DNA of 64,000 nucleotides from JAOEGB01 sp041262585 (GTDB lineage Bacteria > Actinomycetota > Actinomycetes > Streptosporangiales > Streptosporangiaceae), in assembly GCF_041262585.1 (NCBI RefSeq), contig NZ_JBGCBZ010000015.1:124001-188000 (forward strand). The letters run 5' to 3'. The notes beneath the pieces are model-generated. The model made no database searches and had not been told where the DNA came from. It saw nothing but the letters and a program-made list of their open reading frames with translations. The first letter of the stretch is position 1. Each line of letters begins with the position of its first letter. Below are positions 7,784-17,215 of this stretch, one piece after another. Both the position numbers and the translations under genes were made by a program.

Positions 7784-10700
7784 ATGCCGCTCGATATGGC
7801 GCCAAATCGGCACGGAACAGATGAAGCGCTGGACGAGCTCCTCCGCACTGCCGCCGAAGTGTGCGCGCACACGCCGGGAGCGCATCAGGGAGACGGCGAG
7901 GACGTGCTCGCCTTCCTCCGGCAGTACTACAATCACGTGGCGCCCGAGGACCTGGCCGAGCGCAACCCCGTTGACGTGTTCGGGCCGGCCCTCGCCCACC
8001 GTCATCTGGCCGAGCACCGGCCGCAGGGCCGCGCCGTGGTCCGGGTCTTCACCCCCACGCTGGACGAGTACGGCTGGGACCCCGGCCACTCGGTCGTCCA
8101 GATCGTCACCGACGACATGCCGTTCCTGCTCGACACGGTGACCACCGAGCTGGACCGGCACGAGCTCGGCACCCACCTCATCGTCCACCCGCAGATGTGG
8201 GTCCGCCGGGACATGACCGGCGCGCTCCTCGGCCGCGGCAAGGACGACATGACCGGCCAGACGCTCCACGAGTCGTGGATGCACATCGAGATCGACCGGC
8301 AGTCCGACTCCGCCGTGCTCAAGCAACTGGAGAGCGATCTCCAGCGGGTGCTCCTCGACGCCCGGTGCGCCGTCGAGGACTTCGCGAAGATGCGGGCGCT
8401 CGCGGTACAGACCTCGGAGGACCTGGCGGTCAACCCGCCGCCGCTGGACCCGGCGGGCGTCGAGGACAGCCTGGAGCTGCTGCGCTGGCTCGCCGACGGC
8501 CACTTCACCTTCCTCGGCTACCGCGAGTACCGCCTGGAGCAGACCGAGGAGGGCGAGAGCCTGCGGGCGCTGCCGGGCACCGGGCTCGGCATCCTCCGGG
8601 CCGACAAGGCCGGATCGGACAGCTTCGCCGCCATGCCGCCCGAGATGCGCGCCAAGGCCCGCGAGAAGCAGGTCCTGATCGTCACCAAGGCCAACAGCCG
8701 GGCTACCGTCTACCGGCCGCAGTATCTCGACTACGTCGGCGTGAGGGTGTTCTCCCCGGAGGGGGAGGTGGTCGGCGAGCGCCGGTTCCTCGGGCTGTTC
8801 ACCCACGTGGCGTACAACGAGTCGGTCTCCCGGATCCCCGTGCTGCGGCGCAAGCTCGCCGAGGTCCTCGACCGGGCCGGCCTGTCGCCCGACAGCCACG
8901 ACGGTAAGGACCTCATCGAGATCCTCGAGACCTACCCGCGCGCCGAGCTGTTCCAGATCTCGGTGGACGAGCTGCTGCCGATCGCGCTCGGCGTGCTCCG
9001 GCTCCGCGAGCGCAAGCAGGTCAAGGTCTTCCTCCGCCGTGACGACTACGGCCGCTACATCTCCTGCCTGATCTACCTGCCGCGTGACCGCTACACCACC
9101 AAGGTCCGGCTGCAGATGCAGGAGATCCTCCTCAAGGCCCTCGGCGGCAGGTCGCTCGACTACAGCGCCATGATCGGCGAGTCGGCGCTGGCCCGGCTGC
9201 ACGTCGTGATCCGCGGCGAGCGCGGCAAGCCTCTGGGCGACGTGCCGGTCGACGTCGAGGAGCTGGAGGCGCGCCTCGCCGCCACCACGCGCTCCTGGGA
9301 GGACGACCTCGCCGTCGCGATCAACGAGCTCTCCTCCGAGGAGGAGGCCCCCACGCTGGTCCGCCGCTACAGCACGGCCTTCCCCGAGGGCTACAAGGCC
9401 GACTTCCCGCCGCGTACGGCCGTCGCCGACGTGAGGCGGCTGGAGCAGCTCGCCGAGGACCCCGAGAAGCAGGCCGCGATCGGGATGAACCTCTACGAGC
9501 CGTACGGCGCGGCCGAGGGCGAGCGGCGCTTCAAGCTCTACCGCCTGGGAGCGCCCATCTCGTTGTCCCGGGTGCTGCCGCTGCTCCAGCGGATGGGCGT
9601 CGAGGTGGTCGACGAGCGCCCGTACGAGCTGGCCCGGGGTCACGACGCGGGCGTCCGGGACGCCTGGATCTACGACTTCGGCCTGCGCTACACGCCGTCG
9701 GACGAGATGGACCGCGACGACTTCAAGCGGCTGTTCCAGGACGCCTTCGCGGCGCTGTGGCGCGGCGAGGTCGAGAACGACGGCTTCAACGCGCTCGTGC
9801 TGGCCGGGGGCCTGACCTGGGAGCAGGCCGAGATCCTGCGCGCCTACGCCAAGTATCTCCGGCAGGCCGGGACCACCTTCAGCCAGTCGTACATCGAGCG
9901 GGTGCTGCTCGGCAACGTCCGGCTGGCCCGGCTGCTGGTCAGGCTCTTCGAGGCCCGCCTCGACCCCCGGCGGGCGGACGGGGGCAGGTCCGAGGTCTGC
10001 GACGCGCTCACCGAGGAGATCCTCGCGTCGCTGGACGAGGTCGCCTCGCTCGACGAGGACCGCATCCTCCGGGCCTACCTGGAGATGATCCAGGCGACCC
10101 TGCGGACGAACGTCTTCCAGACCGCCGATGGCGAGGGACGTGACGCCGGAGCCGGGGGCAGCCACTTCGTCACCGGCAGGCGCAAGCCGTACATCGCATT
10201 GAAGTTCGACCCGCAGGCGATCAGCGTGCTGCCGCTGCCCCGGCCGAAGTACGAGATCTTCATCTACTCGCCGAGGGTCGAGGGCGTGCACCTGCGCTTC
10301 GGCAAGGTCGCGCGGGGCGGCCTGCGCTGGTCGGACCGCATGGAGGACTTCCGCACGGAGATCCTCGGCCTGGTCAAGGCGCAGATGGTGAAAAACACTG
10401 TCATCGTGCCCACGGGCTCCAAGGGCGGATTTGTCGTGAAGCGTCCGCCGGTTCTGTCGGGTGGCGGCGGTGGGCGCGACGAGATGCTGGCCGAGGGCAT
10501 CGCCTGCTATCGCCAGTTCATCTCGGGGCTGCTCGATCTGACCGACAACCTGGTCGCCGGCGAGGTCGTCCCCCCGCCCGACGTCGTGCGGCACGACGGC
10601 GACGACACCTACCTGGTGGTGGCGGCCGACAAGGGCACGGCCACGTTCTCCGACATCGCCAACGCGGTGGCCAAGGACTACGGCTTCTGGCTCGGCGACG

Positions 10701-12751
10701 CCTTCGCCTCCGGCGGCTCGGTGGGATACGACCACAAGGCCATGGGCATCACCGCCAAGGGCGCCTGGGAGTCGGTCAAGTACCACTTCCGTACGGCCGG
10801 CGTCGATGTCCAGACGACCGACTTCACCGTCGCGGGCATCGGCGACATGTCGGGCGACGTGTTCGGGAACGGCATGCTGCTGTCCGAGCACATCAAGCTG
10901 GTGGCGGCCTTCGACCACCGGCACATCTTCATCGACCCGGCGCCCGACCCCGCCCGGAGCTTCGCCGAGCGTCAGCGGCTGTTCGCGCTTCCACGGAGCT
11001 CGTGGGCCGACTACGACAAGAAGCTCATCTCGTCCGGCGGCGGCGTCTGGCCGCGGACCGCCAAGTCGATCCCCGTGTCCCCGCAGATCAGGGCCGCGCT
11101 CGCGCTGCCCGACGGCGTCACCGCGCTCGCCCCCAACGACCTGATCAGCGCCATCCTCAAGGCCCCCGTGGACCTGTTGTGGAACGGCGGCATCGGCACC
11201 TACGTCAAGGCGACCTCGGAGAGTCACGCCGACGTCGGGGACAAGGCCAACGACGGCCTCCGCATCAACGCGGGCGACCTGCGCTGCAAGGTGGTCGGCG
11301 AGGGCGGCAACCTCGGCTTCACCCAACTCGCCCGGATCGAGTTCGCGCTGAACGGCGGGCTGATCAACACCGACTTCATCGACAACTCTGCCGGAGTGGA
11401 CACCTCCGACCACGAGGTCAACATCAAGATCCTGCTCGACCAGGTCGTCCGCGACGGCGACATGACCGACAAGCAGCGCAACCAGCTCTTCCTCGACATG
11501 ACCGACGAGGTCGGCGAGCTGGTCCTTGAGGACAACTACGCGCAGAACGTCGTTCTTGCCGCGTCCCGCGCCCAGGCCCCCGAGATGCTGCACATCCACT
11601 CGCGGTACCTGCGGCGCCTGGAGCGGGAGGGCCTGGTCAACCGGGAGCTGGAGTTTCTCCCTTCCGACAAGGTGCTCGCGGAGCGCCGCCAGGCCGGGCT
11701 CGGCCTCACGGCTCCGGAGTTCGCGGTGCTGCTCGCCTACACCAAGCTCGTGGTGGACGCCGAGCTGCTCGAGTCGGACATCCCCGACGATCCGTGCCTC
11801 GCGTCCTGGCTGGTGTCGTACTTCCCGTCGGCCCTGCGCGAGCGTTTCCGGACTTATATGGACTCGCACCCGCTGCGCCGGGAGATCATCACGACCTGCG
11901 TGGTGAACGACGTGGTCAACGCGGGCGGGACCAGCTTCGTCTTCCGCTTCGGCGAGGAGTCCGGCGCCTCGACACCCGACATCGTGCGCGCCTACCTGGT
12001 GGCCCGGGAGGTCTTCGACCTGGCGACCTTCCGCCACCAAGTGGAGGCGCTGGACAACAAGGTCGACACCGCGACCCAGCTCGCCATGCTCTTCGAGAGC
12101 CGCAAGCTGTCGGAGCGCGGCACCCGGTGGCTGCTCGGCAACCGGAGGCCGCCGCTCGACCTCGCGTCCACGGCCAGGTTCTTCATCGAGGGCTCCGACG
12201 GTCTGCTCACCCACCTTCCGAAGCTCCTCACCGGCCCGGACCTGCTGGCCTACGAGGAGCGGCGGGACTCCTTCGTCGCCCGTGGCGTGCCCGAGGACCT
12301 GGCGGAGCGGGTGGCCTCGATGGTCCCGGCCTACTCCACCTTCGACCTGGTGGAGATCTCCTCCGTCACCGGCAGGCCGGTGGACGAGGTGGCCGAGGTC
12401 TACTTCGACCTGGCCGACCGGCTCCAGTTCGCCCGGCTGAGGGAGCGGATCATCGCCCTGCCGCGCGACAACCGGTGGAACTCGATGGCCCGGGCCGCGC
12501 TCCGCGACGACCTCTACGCGGCGCACGCCACGCTGACCCGGGACGTGCTGATCCACAGCGAGCCGGGCCTGTCCCCCGAGGAGCGGCTGGCCCGCTGGAC
12601 CGCGGCCAACCAGGCCGCCGTCACGCGATCGCGGCAGACGCTCTCGGAGATCTGGGAGAGCGACACCTTCGACCTCGCCACCCTGTCCGTGGCGCTGCGG
12701 GCCGTACGGACCCTCGTCGCCACGAGCAACCTGCCCCACACCGACGCATAG
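7784..12751 (+). CDS. gdh: NAD-specific glutamate dehydrogenase, large (180-kDa class)
   Basis: About 1,655 residues, matching the large actinobacterial NAD-GDH family that oxidatively deaminates glutamate to 2-oxoglutarate and ammonia. The N-terminal half carries ACT-like regulatory segments. The catalytic core lies near residues 830-1250 and includes GGLRWSDRMEDFRTEILGL, KNTVIVPTGSKGGFV, the GSVGYDHKAMGITAKGAWE block, GIGDMSGDVFGNGML and VVGEGGNLGFTQLARIEF. I chose the ATG at 7784 because GGGAG lies upstream. A GTG at 7748 that overlaps the kynA stop (GTGA) is in the same frame and is a real alternative implying translational coupling. The 3' end is followed within five bases by a foldback repeat. 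Confidence 0.93.
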   Translation: MPLDMAPNRHGTDEALDELLRTAAEVCAHTPGAHQGDGEDVLAFLRQYYNHVAPEDLAERNPVDVFGPALAHRHLAEHRPQGRAVVRVFTPTLDEYGWDPGHSVVQIVTDDMPFLLDTVTTELDRHELGTHLIVHPQMWVRRDMTGALLGRGKDDMTGQTLHESWMHIEIDRQSDSAVLKQLESDLQRVLLDARCAVEDFAKMRALAVQTSEDLAVNPPPLDPAGVEDSLELLRWLADGHFTFLGYREYRLEQTEEGESLRALPGTGLGILRADKAGSDSFAAMPPEMRAKAREKQVLIVTKANSRATVYRPQYLDYVGVRVFSPEGEVVGERRFLGLFTHVAYNESVSRIPVLRRKLAEVLDRAGLSPDSHDGKDLIEILETYPRAELFQISVDELLPIALGVLRLRERKQVKVFLRRDDYGRYISCLIYLPRDRYTTKVRLQMQEILLKALGGRSLDYSAMIGESALARLHVVIRGERGKPLGDVPVDVEELEARLAATTRSWEDDLAVAINELSSEEEAPTLVRRYSTAFPEGYKADFPPRTAVADVRRLEQLAEDPEKQAAIGMNLYEPYGAAEGERRFKLYRLGAPISLSRVLPLLQRMGVEVVDERPYELARGHDAGVRDAWIYDFGLRYTPSDEMDRDDFKRLFQDAFAALWRGEVENDGFNALVLAGGLTWEQAEILRAYAKYLRQAGTTFSQSYIERVLLGNVRLARLLVRLFEARLDPRRADGGRSEVCDALTEEILASLDEVASLDEDRILRAYLEMIQATLRTNVFQTADGEGRDAGAGGSHFVTGRRKPYIALKFDPQAISVLPLPRPKYEIFIYSPRVEGVHLRFGKVARGGLRWSDRMEDFRTEILGLVKAQMVKNTVIVPTGSKGGFVVKRPPVLSGGGGGRDEMLAEGIACYRQFISGLLDLTDNLVAGEVVPPPDVVRHDGDDTYLVVAADKGTATFSDIANAVAKDYGFWLGDAFASGGSVGYDHKAMGITAKGAWESVKYHFRTAGVDVQTTDFTVAGIGDMSGDVFGNGMLLSEHIKLVAAFDHRHIFIDPAPDPARSFAERQRLFALPRSSWADYDKKLISSGGGVWPRTAKSIPVSPQIRAALALPDGVTALAPNDLISAILKAPVDLLWNGGIGTYVKATSESHADVGDKANDGLRINAGDLRCKVVGEGGNLGFTQLARIEFALNGGLINTDFIDNSAGVDTSDHEVNIKILLDQVVRDGDMTDKQRNQLFLDMTDEVGELVLEDNYAQNVVLAASRAQAPEMLHIHSRYLRRLEREGLVNRELEFLPSDKVLAERRQAGLGLTAPEFAVLLAYTKLVVDAELLESDIPDDPCLASWLVSYFPSALRERFRTYMDSHPLRREIITTCVVNDVVNAGGTSFVFRFGEESGASTPDIVRAYLVAREVFDLATFRHQVEALDNKVDTATQLAMLFESRKLSERGTRWLLGNRRPPLDLASTARFFIEGSDGLLTHLPKLLTGPDLLAYEERRDSFVARGVPEDLAERVASMVPAYSTFDLVEISSVTGRPVDEVAEVYFDLADRLQFARLRERIIALPRDNRWNSMARAALRDDLYAAHATLTRDVLIHSEPGLSPEERLARWTAANQAAVTRSRQTLSEIWESDTFDLATLSVALRAVRTLVATSNLPHTDA

Positions 12752-12756
12752 GTCGG

Positions 12757-12870
12757 TGCATGATCACGGCCAGGGTTCGCGCACGTGAGCACCGCCGCCC
12801 GGGAACCTGTGCATGATCACCCCCAACACCCTTGATGGTGATCATGCAGGGATTCCTGGCCGGCCGTAAT
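12757..12870. repeat. CGTGATCATGCA foldback repeat, locus A (rearranged)
   Basis: Three copies of the core lie here: TGCATGATCACG at 12757, gggaacct-TGTGCATGATCACC near 12801-12822, and GGTGATCATGCA-gggattcc from 12837. The last two form a 12-bp stem with a 14-15 base loop, but facing outward relative to the central hairpins of loci C and D. It looks like the right half of one element joined to the left end of another. It begins five bases after the glutamate dehydrogenase stop and could also act as a terminator. Confidence 0.7.
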
Positions 12871-12887
12871 GCAGGAGCCGAGCGGAG

Positions 12888-13958
12888 TCAGCGGGTGGTG
12901 GCCTTGGTCGTGAAGCCGGCGTAGCCGATCACCTGCGCGGGCGCGGTGGACGTCTTGGGCGGCACCGCGCCCACGTACTGCTGGGTCTCCTGGATCCGCC
13001 GTTCGTTGCAGATCTTCGAGACCTTCAGGAGCCACCTGGCCTGAGGCGGGATCACGACCGGGCGGCACTTGGCGTACATCAAGATCGGCGTCCACGTGGA
13101 TGTGCGGATCAGCGTGTAGTAGACGAGCGCGCCGCCGTCTTCGGTGCGCAGGGCGAAGACCGGGTTGTCGGCCGCGGCCGCGAAGATCGACTCGTATTCC
13201 ATGCCGTCGTCGCGCTGGGCCTTGACCTTGGCCGCGGTGATGTCGGCGAAGTAGCCGGTGGTCTGCGGTCCGGGGGCGATCAGGCCGGAGGCGAAGCCCT
13301 GCGTTCCCTCTTCGGCGGTCGTCGCGTGCAGCGGGCCCATCAGATTGGGGCTGACGGCGACCGTCTGGTCACGGGACTCCAGGGCGGTCGCGTAGCCCGC
13401 GGAGTCGATCGCGGCCGCCGGCGGTTTCTCCCCAGGGTAGAGCAGGGACTCGAAGCTGATCTGCCACGGAGACTTCCCGTCCGGCCGGAGGAAGGCGAGC
13501 ATGGCGGTGCGGATCTCGCCCGAGGCGCTCCGCCGCTCGACGGTCGCGGCGAACCACTGGGCGGCCTTCCCGGGGACCTGACGTGGCACCAGGAGTGTCC
13601 GGTGGCCCCAGGTGTAGCGGGGGAGCACGCCCCCGCGCGAGGAGCGCAGCCGGGCGATGGTCATCGGGCGCTGGCCGTCGCGGGTGAGGGCGAGCGCCCA
13701 CTTGTCGGCTCCGGCCGCCCGCACCACGTCGTCTGTGGCGAGGAAGGTGTCGAGAGCCCGGCCCGCCTCCGCGAGCGTCACGGCGTTGGCCGCGGTCGAT
13801 GTGGGGCTCGGGCTGGGGGCGGGAGCGCTGGAGACGGCCGCCGCGGGGGTCGGCGTCGTGCGCGGCTTCGCGGGCTGCGACGGCGCGGCGCCGGAGCAGG
13901 CGACAGCCGTACTGGCGAGGAGCGCGAAGGCGAGCGCACTCCGGACGACCCCGATCAA
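12888..13958 (-). CDS. Putative secreted lipoprotein, function unknown
   Basis: I place the start at a TTG (13958) because GGAGGAGGGGCG lies immediately upstream; an in-frame ATG at 13985 lies upstream of that ribosome site and is less likely. The 356-residue product has a short signal peptide ending STAVAC, a lipobox, then a Pro/Ser/Thr linker (about residues 25-60). The remaining roughly 290 residues are a soluble extracellular domain found widely in actinomycetes without a known function (for example TWGHRTLLVPRQ and SFESLLYPGEKPP). It is divergent from prfB, leaving only about 80 bp for both promoters. Confidence 0.75.
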   Translation of the reverse strand: MIGVVRSALAFALLASTAVACSGAAPSQPAKPRTTPTPAAAVSSAPAPSPSPTSTAANAVTLAEAGRALDTFLATDDVVRAAGADKWALALTRDGQRPMTIARLRSSRGGVLPRYTWGHRTLLVPRQVPGKAAQWFAATVERRSASGEIRTAMLAFLRPDGKSPWQISFESLLYPGEKPPAAAIDSAGYATALESRDQTVAVSPNLMGPLHATTAEEGTQGFASGLIAPGPQTTGYFADITAAKVKAQRDDGMEYESIFAAAADNPVFALRTEDGGALVYYTLIRTSTWTPILMYAKCRPVVIPPQARWLLKVSKICNERRIQETQQYVGAVPPKTSTAPAQVIGYAGFTTKATTR

Positions 13959-14026
13959 CGCCCCTCCTCCTACACAGGTCCACATGCTAGCCGAGGTGCG
14001 ATACCTAACAGGGTCCGCTGTTCGCG

Positions 14027-14041
14027 TACCCTTTACAGACG
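14027..14041 (+). promoter_or_regulatory. Probable leaderless promoter of prfB
   Basis: TACCCT at 14027-14032 sits eight bases before the GTG start, so transcription should begin at or within two bases of the start codon. No Shine-Dalgarno sequence precedes the GTG. Leaderless mRNAs are common in actinobacteria. Confidence 0.5.
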
Positions 14042-15150
14042 TGGCAGTCATCGATCCAGCCGAAGAGATCAACGAGCTTACCGGCACGCTGAAGAGCATT
14101 CAGGACGTGCTCGACCTCGACGCCCTGCGCAAGCAGATCGCGGACTTGGGAGAGCAGGCTGCCGCGCCCGACCTGTGGAACGACCCGGAGCAGGCCCAGA
14201 AGGTGACGAGCAAGCTCTCCCACCTGCAGGGCGAGCTCAACCGGGTCGAGGCGCTGGCCAGCCGTCTGGACGACCTGCCGATCCTGTTCGAGCTGGCGGC
14301 CGAGGAGGGGGATGAGGACGCGCTCGCCGAGGCCGGCAAGGAGCTCACCTCCCTCAAGGCCGACATCGGCGCGCTGGAGGTCCGCACGCTGCTGTCGGGG
14401 GAGTACGACTCCCGCGAGGCGCTCATCACGATCAACTCCCAGGCCGGCGGCGTCGACGCGGCCGACTGGGCGCAGATGCTGCTCCGCATGTACCTGCGGT
14501 GGGCCGAGCGCAAGGGCTATCCGTCCGAGGTCTACGACACCTCCTACGCGGAAGAGGCCGGCATCAAGTCGGCCACCTTCACGATCAAGGCGCCCTACGC
14601 GTACGGCACGCTGAGAGGTGAGCACGGCACCCACCGGCTGGTCCGGATCAGCCCGTTCGACAACCAGGGCCGCCGCCAGACCTCGTTCGCGGGCGTGGAC
14701 GTGGTGCCGGTCGTCGAGCAGACCGACCACATCGACATCAACGAGGACGACCTGCGCATCGACGTCTACCGGTCGTCGGGCCCGGGCGGCCAGGGCGTGA
14801 ACACCACCGACTCGGCCGTGCGGATCACGCACATCCCGACCGGCATCGTGGTCTCCTGCCAGAACGAGCGGTCCCAGCTCCAGAACCGGGCCTCCGCGAT
14901 GACCGTCCTGTCGGCCAAGCTGCTGGAGCGCAAGCGGCAGGAGGAGGCCGCCGCGATGAACGAACTGCGCGGCGAGTCGACGACATCGTGGGGCACGCAG
15001 ATCCGCAACTACGTGCTGCACCCCTACCAGATCGTCAAGGACCTGCGCTCCGGCGTCGAGGCGGGCAACCCGACCGCGGTGCTCGACGGCGACATCGACG
15101 AGTTCATCGAGGGCGAGATCCGCTGGATGCGCCGCCAGGAGACCCGGTAG
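14041..15150 (+). CDS. prfB: Peptide chain release factor 2 (RF2)
   Basis: 369 residues. RF2 reads UGA and UAA stop codons and triggers peptide release. The SPF recognition motif (RISPFDN) and the catalytic GGQ (SGPGGQGVNTTDSAVRI) are both present, and the N-terminal helical domain covers about residues 5-110. The coding sequence is continuous: the in-frame UGA of the programmed frameshift used for RF2 autoregulation in E. coli is absent. It begins the conserved actinobacterial translation/division block with ftsE, ftsX and smpB. Confidence 0.97.
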   Translation: MAVIDPAEEINELTGTLKSIQDVLDLDALRKQIADLGEQAAAPDLWNDPEQAQKVTSKLSHLQGELNRVEALASRLDDLPILFELAAEEGDEDALAEAGKELTSLKADIGALEVRTLLSGEYDSREALITINSQAGGVDAADWAQMLLRMYLRWAERKGYPSEVYDTSYAEEAGIKSATFTIKAPYAYGTLRGEHGTHRLVRISPFDNQGRRQTSFAGVDVVPVVEQTDHIDINEDDLRIDVYRSSGPGGQGVNTTDSAVRITHIPTGIVVSCQNERSQLQNRASAMTVLSAKLLERKRQEEAAAMNELRGESTTSWGTQIRNYVLHPYQIVKDLRSGVEAGNPTAVLDGDIDEFIEGEIRWMRRQETR

Positions 15151-15155
15151 TCGCC

Positions 15156-15344
15156 CTAGTAACCGCCGGCGTGCTTGAGGGCCACCAGGGCGACCACGAG
15201 CAGTACGGCGAGGGTGATGACCAGGGGCGACAGGCCCATGAATCCGTGGTGGTGAACCTTGGCGCGGCCCTCCCGGCAGACGGGGCAGCGGCCCTCCACC
15301 ACGGGGCCCGCGCACGCCGCGCAGATCAGATGTTCGCAGCTCAT
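15156..15344 (-). CDS. Small membrane protein with N-terminal CxxC zinc-ribbon motifs
   Basis: 62 residues, convergent with prfB (5 bp apart). The N-terminus has paired cysteines (MSCEHLICAACAG, then CPVCREG) spaced like a treble-clef or zinc-ribbon knuckle. The C-terminal half is one transmembrane helix (LVITLAVLLVVALVAL). A short protein of this type is often found between prfB and ftsE in actinomycetes; its role is unknown. The length, motif order and separate strand argue that it is a real gene despite its size. Confidence 0.65.
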   Translation of the reverse strand: MSCEHLICAACAGPVVEGRCPVCREGRAKVHHHGFMGLSPLVITLAVLLVVALVALKHAGGY

Positions 15345-15415
15345 AGCACCTTTACCGTCTCACTACTCAAGGCCTAATCGTTTTGTTTCCGTTATGGACG
15401 TTCCATGCCAGTGTT

Positions 15416-15527
15416 ACCCCTAGACTGAGCTACGGCCAACCGGAACGTCGATCCACTGCAAAGTGACCGTCGCCCCCCGAGCTGGATGTCCCAACCCCTA
15501 GACTGGCTTGCCGTGATGCGCCCGTGA
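15416..15527 (+). promoter_or_regulatory. ftsE promoter region with repeated -10 element and four-codon leader ORF
   Basis: The sequence cccctagactg occurs twice (about 15418 and 15496), each containing TAGACT as a possible -10. From the second, transcription would begin near 15511-15513, at a GTG that opens the four-codon frame GTG ATG CGC CCG TGA. Its stop overlaps the ftsE GTG (GTGA). ftsE itself has no clear ribosome site, so a leaderless mini-ORF coupled to ftsE is plausible. Confidence 0.4.
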
Positions 15528-16213
15528 TCCATTTCGATAATGTCACCAAGGTCTACACGAACCAAAACCGGCCTGCCCTCGACCACGTGAGCGTGGATGT
15601 CGACAAGGGCGAGTTCGTCTTCCTGGTCGGTCCTTCGGGCTCGGGGAAGTCCACCTTCCTCCGGCTCGTCCTGAAGGAGGAGCGGCCCAACTCCGGCGCC
15701 ATCCATGTCGCCGGCAAGGACCTCGCGCGGCTGTCCAACTTCAAGGTGCCCCACCTGCGCCGCCGCATCGGCTGCGTCTTCCAGGACTTCCGGCTGCTTC
15801 CGAACAAGAACGTCTACGAGAACGTTGCGTTCGCGCTCGAGGTCATCGGAAAGCCGCGCAGGTTCATCCGCAAGGTCGTTCCCGAGGTGATCGAGCTGGT
15901 CGGCCTGGAGGGCAAGGCGCATCGCATGCCCGACGAGCTGTCCGGAGGCGAGCAGCAGCGCGTCGCCATGGCGCGCGCCTTCGTCAACCGGCCGATGATC
16001 CTCCTGGCCGACGAGCCCACCGGAAACATCGACCCCGCGACGAGCATCGGCATCATGAAGGTGCTCGACCGCATCAACAGGACCGGCACCACCGTCCTCA
16101 TGGCAACGCACGACGCCGCAATCGTCGACTCCATGCGCAAGCGCGTTGTGGAGCTGGAGGACGGCAAGATCGTCCGCGACCAGTCGCGCGGCGTGTACGG
16201 CCAGGCGTATTAG
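15524..16213 (+). CDS. ftsE: Cell-division ATP-binding protein FtsE
   Basis: 229-residue ABC-type ATPase. With FtsX it forms a divisome complex that uses ATP hydrolysis to activate extracellular peptidoglycan hydrolases. Walker A is GPSGSGKST, the signature is LSGGEQQR, Walker B is ILLADEPTG and the switch histidine is in ATHDA. The length is normal. GTG at 15524 is the natural family start. ftsX follows after 14 bases, clearly in the same operon. Confidence 0.97.
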   Translation: MIHFDNVTKVYTNQNRPALDHVSVDVDKGEFVFLVGPSGSGKSTFLRLVLKEERPNSGAIHVAGKDLARLSNFKVPHLRRRIGCVFQDFRLLPNKNVYENVAFALEVIGKPRRFIRKVVPEVIELVGLEGKAHRMPDELSGGEQQRVAMARAFVNRPMILLADEPTGNIDPATSIGIMKVLDRINRTGTTVLMATHDAAIVDSMRKRVVELEDGKIVRDQSRGVYGQAY

Positions 16214-16227
16214 GAGTATCTGGGACC

Positions 16228-17127
16228 ATGCGGGCCAACTTCATCTTCTCCGAGGTCTGGATCGGCCTCCGGCGTAACCTCACGATGACCATCGCCGTCA
16301 TCGTGACCGTGGCCGTCGGCATGGCGCTGCTCGGCATCGGGCTGATGATCAACTCTCAGGTCTCGTCCATGACGGGCTACTGGACCGACAAGGTCGAGCT
16401 GTCGGTGTTCCTGTGCAAGAAGGACGACGTCTTCGCGCCCTGCAAGAACAAGCCCCCGCTCAACGACGAGCAGAAGGGCGCGCTCAAGCAGACGATCCAG
16501 GCCATGCCCCAGGTCGAGCGGGTCGACTTCGAGGACCAGAACCAGGCGTACAACAACTTCAAGTCTCAGCAGGGCAACAGCATCCTGCTGTCGGTGATCT
16601 CGCCCGACGAGATGCCCGAGTCGTTCCGGGTGAAGCTCAGGGACCCGGACAACGCCGCCGCCGTCGCGGACCAGCTGAAGGGCAAGGCCGGGGTCTCCAA
16701 CATCGTTAACCAGCGCGACATCCTGGACTCGTACTTCGGCTTCCTGGGCAAGCTGCGGAACATGGCCCTCGGCGTCGCGATCCTGATGGTGTTCGCGGCC
16801 ACTCTGCTGATCGGCAACACGGTCCGGCTGTCCGCCTACAACCGGCGCCGGGAGACCGGCATCATGCGGCTGGTCGGGGCCTCGAACATCTACATCCAGC
16901 TGCCCTTCGTGATGGAGGGTGTGATCGCCGGCCTGATCGGCGGCGTGTTCGCGGCCGTCCTGCTGATCGTCACCAAGATCCTCCTCTTCGAGGGCATCCA
17001 GACGTACATGGCCGTCCCCCTGGGATGGAACACCGTCGCGGGCGTGATCACGTTCACGATGGCCGTGGGCGTGGTGATCTGTGTCCTCGCGTCGTTCATC
17101 ACGCTCCGCCGCTACCTGCGTGTGTGA
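16228..17127 (+). CDS. ftsX: Cell-division permease-like protein FtsX
   Basis: 299 residues. The N-terminal cytoplasmic tail is followed by a first transmembrane helix (about 22-44), an extracellular loop of about 130 residues, then three more helices (about 175-200, 225-250, 268-290). The loop contains a cysteine pair (FLCKKDDVFAPCKNK), as in mycobacterial FtsX, where it is disulfide-bonded and binds the RipC hydrolase. The motif YNRRRETGIMRLVGAS between helices 2 and 3 is the coupling segment to FtsE. Confidence 0.96.
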   Translation: MRANFIFSEVWIGLRRNLTMTIAVIVTVAVGMALLGIGLMINSQVSSMTGYWTDKVELSVFLCKKDDVFAPCKNKPPLNDEQKGALKQTIQAMPQVERVDFEDQNQAYNNFKSQQGNSILLSVISPDEMPESFRVKLRDPDNAAAVADQLKGKAGVSNIVNQRDILDSYFGFLGKLRNMALGVAILMVFAATLLIGNTVRLSAYNRRRETGIMRLVGASNIYIQLPFVMEGVIAGLIGGVFAAVLLIVTKILLFEGIQTYMAVPLGWNTVAGVITFTMAVGVVICVLASFITLRRYLRV

Positions 17128-17215
17128 CCGGTCGATGGCCGCATCTGCTCCACGCGCGATCGTGCGTCGTTTTCCGTCGCCACGCCAGTCCTCGCGCCAA
17201 CGGTAGGCTCCCTGT

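Noticed and set aside
7625..12739. A 1,704-codon open frame opposite the glutamate dehydrogenase gene
   Set aside because: High-GC coding DNA leaves long open frames on the opposite strand. The translation has no domain and is His/Gln/Val-rich, while the sense frame is a complete conserved enzyme.
14041..15150. Programmed frameshift in prfB
   Set aside because: The reading frame is continuous from GTG to stop with no internal TGA and no shift sequence.
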